From contig NC_089981.1 in the NCBI RefSeq assembly GCF_036417845.1, positions 21,906,001 through 21,970,000 of the forward strand: a stretch of DNA of 64,000 nucleotides. The letters run 5' to 3'. Shown here one piece after another: positions 61,001 to 64,000 of this stretch. Positions within the stretch are counted from its first letter, which is position 1, and every line of letters begins with the position of its first letter. Under the pieces are notes generated by a model. It was not told the DNA's origin and made no database searches. It saw only the letters and a program-made list of their open reading frames with translations. The DNA is from Apteryx mantelli. Lineage: Eukaryota; Chordata; Aves; Apterygiformes; Apterygidae. Both the position numbers and the translations under genes were made by a program.

Positions 61001-63895
61001 ACTCAGACCTGCAGCATGCATGTACAGTGCTTTGCGCAATCACATCCTGATTGCTTTGAAATTTCTATATAAGACTGTGTAACATTAGTAACAGCTTCTC
61101 TCTTTACTTCTTTTTTTCCCCTCATTTGCTGTAGCTTTAACTGTTGATTTTTCTTTTTTTGGTGACTGTATATCACTTCGCTAGGGTTTTGCTTTTTTTC
61201 CTATTTTTACTCCCAAACTCTCAACAAAAACATTGATGACTATTTCTGTGAGGCTTGTGTCTGTGTGAGGAGACAGAAATACTTCAGTCTGTATAATTTA
61301 GATATGTTGTGTGTAGATGACTCAAAGTTGAAGTGAAATTGTCAAGAGTGGTTTTTTATTGGGCTGAGTCTCAAAAATCAAGCAAAAAGTGAAATTAATG
61401 TGGGTGGTGGGTTTTAGTGTTAGGCCTGTTTCACAGGCCTGTTAGGGGGAAAAAATGTTTAGCTATTTCTTTAGACTCTAAGAGACAAAGGTTAAGATTT
61501 CCAAAGCTAACCAGCTGCTGAAAATCTGTCTCCTTTCAGGATTGTTAAACTAAACACACCAGAAGATGAAAGCAGCCAAAATCTGTAACCTTTAAATATC
61601 TCTCCCCTTTTCCTTCCCCTTACCTTAGTATTTATCTTGCTTTGAAACCTAAGCTGTTTTGGTACTGTCGATCATCCAAGGCAGTTAAGTTTGGAAATAA
61701 TTTTGAGCCACATTCTGCAGTCCTTACTTTGGTGATTTCCTAATGGGCCCTGGAGAGGGAGTTTTATGTAAGGTAATGGGCTCCAGAAATCACCTAGGAC
61801 TAACAGGTACTGCCGAGGCCCTATGCAAGAAAGGGTCTCTGCTTGGAAGCTGCTTAGCCTGCTTGGCCAGTGGATTTTCAGCTAAGGATGGTTGAGTTCA
61901 GGACAGCACATCAGATGAAATTATTAAACAAACATTATTGAACTTAATAAGAAACCCTGTCTGAACTTAAATTTCCGGTAGCCTAGTAGGGCAAATTTGC
62001 TGCTCTTCAGGTTTCTTATTTCCCAGAGAGGAACTTGAATTAAGTCCTGTCTCCCCTCTCTGTGCACCCCAGCTGTACACTCCAGGCACTTGGAATATAT
62101 TCCCGTAGTTTAAACTTCCCTCCGCAAATCCCTGGGGCCACTTGTGGAACGGTCCTTTTAGTGAGCAAAAGGGAATATTTTGGCAGCTCCTTCAGGGACC
62201 CTGATTCTGCTCCCACTGAAGTTAGTGGCAAAGCTCCTGTTTACATAAGCTGAAATAGGATGTGCTCCAGGATATTTCTGTCCCTCGGATGAGTCTCACG
62301 GGTGCTTTGCTCTGTTCTTTTTGCAGGAAGGTATCGAGGATGGAGCTGTGATCTTTCTGCTTGGAAATAAAACGGATGCTGTGCCGAGAGGGGCCCGGAG
62401 TGTGCCCAAGGCGGAGGGGGAAAGGCTGGCAAAGGTGTGACTCTGTGCTCTCCTGCTCTGCAGCCTCCCTGCGGCTGTGAGCAGGGCAGCTTGGCTGGAG
62501 GGGAGCCCTTCCGAACTCAGAGCCATTTCCGAATATGGTGCCTTCCCTCTCACCCCCACCCGTTCTCCAATGCAAACAAGTGCCAAGGTCCCTTGGGTAG
62601 CAGGGAGGATGAGATGGCCAGCATGTGGCAGACACCTGAGGCCCTTGAGGAATGTGAAGGTGCTTCTCCGTGGGCTGGATGCCTCCTGACAGTGATGCTC
62701 AGCCTTTCTGGGGGGAGCATCCATGGCCATTTTCCTGTTCATTCTCCCATCTGATGCATGCTCTGCACAGTCCTCCTTCGCTCCTTGTGTTTGCATGCCC
62801 TCTTCCTCCTGCCCAAGTGAGGGGTGAGGTACCACCAGGCGTGCTGGGCGGGGGGAAAGGGCTGGCTCCCGAGGGTGCTGGTGGATGGTGCAGGGCGCCC
62901 GCAGCAGACCGTGGGCCTCGCTCTGCTCTCTGCAGGAATACAACGCTGTTTTCTACGAGTGCAGCGCGATGACTGGCTATAACATCGTGGAGCCCATGCT
63001 GCACATGGCCAGGTCAGTGAATGGGCTTAATCTGAATATTTAGTCAGAAAAGCTTTGTATAATATCCCAGATTTTAAGACGTCATTTTCAGTTTGAAATC
63101 TGTATGCACCTATAATGGTTTTTCTTCCTTACTGTATTAAGCATTATACGGAATGTGATATTTTGGTGGCAATATTTTTGAAAGGGGATAGATAAAGTAC
63201 TTTGTAAGGCTGAAGGAAGTTTGCTGTAAGATTCCTGGGTTTTAAAAAAGCAGTATTTTTGAAAAAAAAAAAAGTATTTGAAATTTTGCAACAAAAATAT
63301 CCTCTTGCTTTCTCTTATTGCTTCCCCTCCTGCTGCATCATCTTTGTTAAATTCACAGCAGGACTTAGCTATTTAATAACTGGGATGATTTACATAGTAG
63401 CTAGGTGAATCATATCTCCCACAGCACATGCCTTCAACACGCTTTATTGCCATGTGTCTGCAGGGGATGACCCAGGCAGGTGAAGCGAGCAGCCCGAGAT
63501 CCTACCATCAGTCTGGGAGCTTGGAGATAAGGCACAGACCACTCAAGCCCCAGTCTGGTGCTGTGACAGCCATGCCGTCCCTTCTTGTACATGTTGAGTC
63601 TTTCTCCCTGGTCCTGTCCTCCTGCAAATTCATGCTTATTTTCTGTGTGGTTTATTTACCCAACCTCCAAACAAGCCCAGCTTTTTGGCTAGTCACTTTT
63701 CAACATCCTACATGGCCCTGGCTGATGGGGAACAAAGGGCACAGACAGATGCCTTGGCAGGAAGAGCTCAGTATCCAGGCTGTGTTTTTGATCTGTGCGG
63801 CTTGTTCCAGGTTACTGACAGCACAGGAAGACAGGCAGAGGGAGACTGCCCTGCAGCTGGAAGATGTCAGCAGGAGGAAAGGGTGCTGCACCTAA
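36811..63895 (+). CDS. CRACR2B: CRACR2B with C-terminal Rab GTPase domain (EF-hand / coiled-coil / large Rab), 17 coding exons
   Basis: CRACR2 proteins bind calcium and modulate the Orai1-STIM1 channel. Rab-bearing forms also act as vesicle GTPases. The exons are listed separately and sum to 2115 bases, 704 residues plus TAA. Layout: acidic N-terminus 1-35; EF-hands with loops at 57-68 and 91-102; coiled coil about 165-380; linker about 381-510; Rab domain about 515-665 with P-loop GNSGVGKSS (523-531), Thr548, WDTAGQE (570-576), NKTD (629-632) and ECSA (659-662); C-terminal CCT for prenylation. All nucleotide-binding motifs, including catalytic Gln575, are intact. The design equals long CRACR2A (731 residues), but PNPLA2 lies immediately upstream in the same orientation, which is the CRACR2B locus. 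ATG 36811 has A at -3 and G at +4; Met35 is a weaker alternative. RAB44 is excluded by size and synteny. Confidence 0.88.
37960..38095 (-). mobile_element. MIR-like SINE fragment
   Basis: The minus-strand MIR signature GAGCTGGGAACTGAATCCAG, then GCACTCTGGATCCCAAATCA, follows a diverged region containing TACTGGGAATAATGATACAA. It lies in the first CRACR2B coding intron. Confidence 0.5.
38540..38651 (+). CDS. CRACR2B: CRACR2B exon, EF-hand 2
   Basis: Bounded by acceptor CTGTCTCTGTAG and donor GTAAGA. It encodes residues 71-107: [20 protein letters not shown] followed by loop [12 protein letters not shown]. The same DNGYLTP core occurs in CRACR2A. It ends one base into a Gly codon. Confidence 0.92.
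40205..40222 (+). repeat. T18 homopolymer
   Basis: Eighteen T followed by ACAG, which resembles a splice acceptor. No open frame or homology follows, so it is treated as a simple repeat. Confidence 0.9.
41578..41746 (+). CDS. CRACR2B: CRACR2B exon, acidic segment after EF-hands
   Basis: A 169-base exon between acceptor CTCCTTCCACCAG and donor GTAAGT. It encodes about residues 108-164, with an aspartate/glutamate-rich middle and a [12 protein letters not shown] end that parallels the MDRLGAQKVLED region of CRACR2A. It ends two bases into an Asp codon. Confidence 0.9.
43225..43470 (+). mobile_element. MIR-like SINE fragment interrupted by (ATTTT)n
   Basis: AGTGTAATGGTTATTGTAGG and GTGCCTCAGTTTCCATGC resemble the 5' and central MIR consensus. 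An (ATTTT)n expansion at about 43365-43393 splits it from a distal part reading TGGTGTGAGGACTG. It lies in a CRACR2B intron. Confidence 0.5.
43861..44007 (+). CDS. CRACR2B: CRACR2B exon, [10 protein letters not shown] helix
   Basis: A 147-base exon between acceptor TGCTTGCTCCAG and donor GTAAGG. It encodes [20 protein letters not shown] and then [18 protein letters not shown], closely matching the CRACR2A segment that leads into the coiled coil. Phase matches both neighbours. Confidence 0.92.
44357..44447 (+). CDS. CRACR2B: CRACR2B exon, start of coiled coil
   Basis: A 91-base exon between acceptor CCTTTTGTAG and donor GTACCT. It encodes [20 protein letters not shown], the family's [10 protein letters not shown] signature, with heptad spacing. 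Confidence 0.93.
44583..44675 (+). CDS. CRACR2B: CRACR2B exon, coiled coil
   Basis: A 31-codon phase-0 exon between acceptor TTACCTCTGCAG and donor GTAACA. It is rich in Glu, Lys and Leu ([20 protein letters not shown]), matching the CRACR2A SQELEQKLLCKEQELEQL segment in pattern. Confidence 0.92.
45430..46126 (+). mobile_element. Old, diverged CR1-family LINE 3' fragment
   Basis: Degenerate but collinear with the older amniote CR1 3' consensus: a GCAGCAGCCAGAAAAGCCA start, GAGAATAAGATAGAG, then CTGGTCTCCTC, AAAATGATTGAGGAGATGGA, GAACTTCTAGAATTTGTTGCC and CTAGATGAACCCTTATTCTG, ending near TAGTGTTCTTA. There are no long ORFs. It lies in a CRACR2B intron in sense orientation. It is much older than the 3.4 kb copy. 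Confidence 0.8.
48009..48196 (+). CDS. CRACR2B: CRACR2B exon, coiled coil
   Basis: A 188-base exon, the second longest coiled-coil block. The acceptor is CTCTCTCCTTGCAG and the donor is the weak GTGGGG. It encodes about residues 275-336 ([20 protein letters not shown] and following), highly charged with regular leucines. It ends two bases into an Arg codon. Confidence 0.92.
48655..48765 (-). mobile_element. Possible MIR-like fragment
   Basis: TTGAGGAAACTGGAGGGTGA and CCTGTCCTCACACAGAAGGA resemble the reverse complement of MIR. Divergence is high, so the call is tentative. Confidence 0.35.
48853..48924 (+). CDS. CRACR2B: CRACR2B exon, coiled coil
   Basis: A 72-base exon between acceptor CCTTCACCCAG and donor GTAAGA. 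It encodes [20 protein letters not shown] and then ELL, parallel to the CRACR2A EVYRVTESLQREKAGLLKQL segment. Arg codons are split at both ends. Confidence 0.94.
49494..49548 (+). CDS. CRACR2B: CRACR2B exon, end of coiled coil
   Basis: A 55-base exon between acceptor TTTGGAGCAG and the sub-optimal donor GTTAGT. It encodes [19 protein letters not shown], ending at residue 379. CRACR2A has RERNKHLRDERD at the same place. Reading on into the intron stays open for 33 codons, to TGA at 49648-49650. Confidence 0.93.
50590..50702 (+). repeat. GT-rich low-complexity tract
   Basis: Several short TG-repeat blocks, including GTGTGTGTATGTGTGTATG at the end, separated by T-rich sequence. It lies in a CRACR2B intron. 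Confidence 0.8.
52063..52068 (+). terminator. Candidate intronic poly(A) signal in CRACR2B
   Basis: AATAAA in the intron after the coiled-coil exon ending at 49548. A second AATAAA lies at 50731-50736. Either could end a short transcript that reads into this intron. Confidence 0.25.
53100..53285 (+). mobile_element. MIR-like SINE fragment
   Basis: TGCGTGATCTTGGGCAAACT, then GCTTATCTTTGTCTCTGCTG and GGGAGGAGGGTTGTGAGAG, parallel the MIR core (TGTGACCTTGGGCAAGTCAC and the GGGTTGTTGTGAGGA end). It is diverged and lies in a CRACR2B intron. Confidence 0.5.
53914..53993 (+). CDS. CRACR2B: CRACR2B exon, basic linker
   Basis: An 80-base exon between acceptor TTTTCAACTTCCAG and donor GTTAGA. It encodes [20 protein letters not shown], resembling WKKRSGSVIGKYVD in CRACR2A. 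It ends two bases into an Arg codon. The GSV-hG-Y core supports homology. Confidence 0.88.
54619..54634 (+). repeat. T16 homopolymer
   Basis: A run of sixteen T followed by AAACTTGCAG. It is intronic. Confidence 0.9.
57215..57503 (+). CDS. CRACR2B: CRACR2B exon, variable linker before the Rab domain
   Basis: A 289-base exon, encoding about residues 406-502, and the least conserved part. The 3' end is secure: [12 protein letters not shown] before GTGAGT parallels PRGQPVGKEALC in CRACR2A. The 5' end is inferred. The AG at 57213-57214 keeps phase, but its polypyrimidine tract is about 35 bases upstream. A second in-phase AG at 57279-57280 would remove 22 residues. Additional unrecognised linker exons between 53993 and 57215 are possible. 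Confidence 0.75.
57683..57824 (+). CDS. CRACR2B: CRACR2B exon, Rab P-loop
   Basis: A 142-base exon between acceptor TTCTTCTGTTACAG and donor GTAAGT. It encodes [20 protein letters not shown] and then IHRFCYDRF plus NATIG. It carries the G1 P-loop (Lys530) and the switch I Thr548. It ends one base into a Gly codon. Confidence 0.96.
58072..58153 (+). CDS. CRACR2B: CRACR2B exon, Rab switch II
   Basis: An 82-base exon between acceptor ACCTCCTTGACAG and donor GTAAAC. It encodes [20 protein letters not shown] followed by DTAGQER. The catalytic Gln575 is present, as in active Rab proteins. Confidence 0.96.
60490..60604 (+). CDS. CRACR2B: CRACR2B exon, RabF region
   Basis: A 115-base exon between acceptor TCTTTTGGGCTCAG and donor GTGAGA. 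It encodes [20 protein letters not shown] followed by ITAECSF and VRNWMSSVQ, the classic Rab helix-3 and beta-5 pattern. Confidence 0.96.
62327..62434 (+). CDS. CRACR2B: CRACR2B exon, Rab NKxD motif
   Basis: A 36-codon phase-0 exon between acceptor TCTTTTTGCAG and donor GTGTGA. It encodes [19 protein letters not shown] is the G4 guanine-specificity motif (Asn629, Lys630, Asp632). Confidence 0.95.
62936..63012 (+). CDS. CRACR2B: CRACR2B exon, Rab G5 motif
   Basis: A 77-base exon between acceptor GCTCTCTGCAG and donor GTCAGT. It encodes [24 protein letters not shown] is the G5 motif and matches FYECSAYSGHN in CRACR2A. Confidence 0.95.
63811..63895 (+). CDS. CRACR2B: CRACR2B terminal coding exon, prenylation motif
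   Basis: The acceptor GGCTTGTTCCAG starts the exon, and TAA is at 63893-63895. It encodes [20 protein letters not shown] and then RRKGCCT. The CC-x end is the double geranylgeranylation site of Rab proteins; CRACR2A ends KKSCCG. Confidence 0.94.
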
Positions 63896-64000
63896 GGCAC
63901 ATCAGTGAGTCACCAAGAGACACGTGCCAACACTGGTGCACGAAGCTGGGCTCCTTTTGAGCAGGCTGAATCTGATGGTATCAGCTCTGCAGAGACTCGG
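63896..64000 (+). other. CRACR2B: Start of CRACR2B 3' UTR (runs past window end)
   Basis: Non-coding sequence after the TAA. There is no poly(A) signal before the window ends, so the transcript end is not visible. Confidence 0.7.

Noticed and set aside
62296..62943. 215-codon minus-strand open frame
   Set aside because: It is antisense to a genuine Rab exon (62327-62434) whose splice sites and protein match are clear.

Overview
The window is vertebrate nuclear DNA, almost certainly from a bird. Protein-coding exons with canonical splice sites are scattered through long introns. A young-looking CR1 LINE 3' end carries the short octamer-type tail typical of avian CR1. There are also traces of older CR1 and MIR-like elements, one GC-rich CpG-island block and many short microsatellites. 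No bacterial, viral, CRISPR or rRNA/tRNA features were seen.

Two genes lie head to tail on the + strand. (1) Positions 1-9576 hold the last eight coding exons of PNPLA2 (ATGL, adipose triglyceride lipase). The first ~62 residues, including the nucleophile serine, lie upstream of the window. The 419 codons present join in frame to the stop at 9574-9576, and the catalytic Asp falls at residue 166, as in human. A 3' UTR follows, with candidate poly(A) signals at 11925, 13425 and 14435. (2) From 36811 to 63895, seventeen coding exons assemble into one 704-residue protein: two EF-hands, a long coiled coil, a linker and a complete C-terminal Rab GTPase domain ending in a CC prenylation motif. Its architecture matches the long form of CRACR2A (Rab46), but its position directly downstream of PNPLA2 in the same orientation is that of CRACR2B (EFCAB4A) in mammals. 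I therefore call it CRACR2B, in a form that keeps the Rab domain absent from the ~399-residue human protein.

Between the two genes, a CpG island (about 14640-15640) is the best candidate promoter and non-coding first exon(s) of CRACR2B. The 21 kb from there to 36768 shows no convincing coding sequence and is probably a long 5' intron or intergenic DNA. It contains ancient repeats, homopolymers and a polypurine/polypyrimidine block.

The two genes are not known to act in one pathway. PNPLA2 starts triglyceride hydrolysis at lipid droplets. CRACR2 proteins link store-operated calcium entry and vesicle traffic. Their adjacency is conserved synteny.

The most noteworthy points are the Rab-domain form of CRACR2B, a possible GTPase-less isoform made by reading into the intron at 49549, altered calcium-ligand positions in its EF-hands, tandem in-phase acceptors in the linker exon, and loss of the basophilic kinase context around PNPLA2 Ser406. 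All identifications come from reading translated exons against remembered family features; no database search was run.
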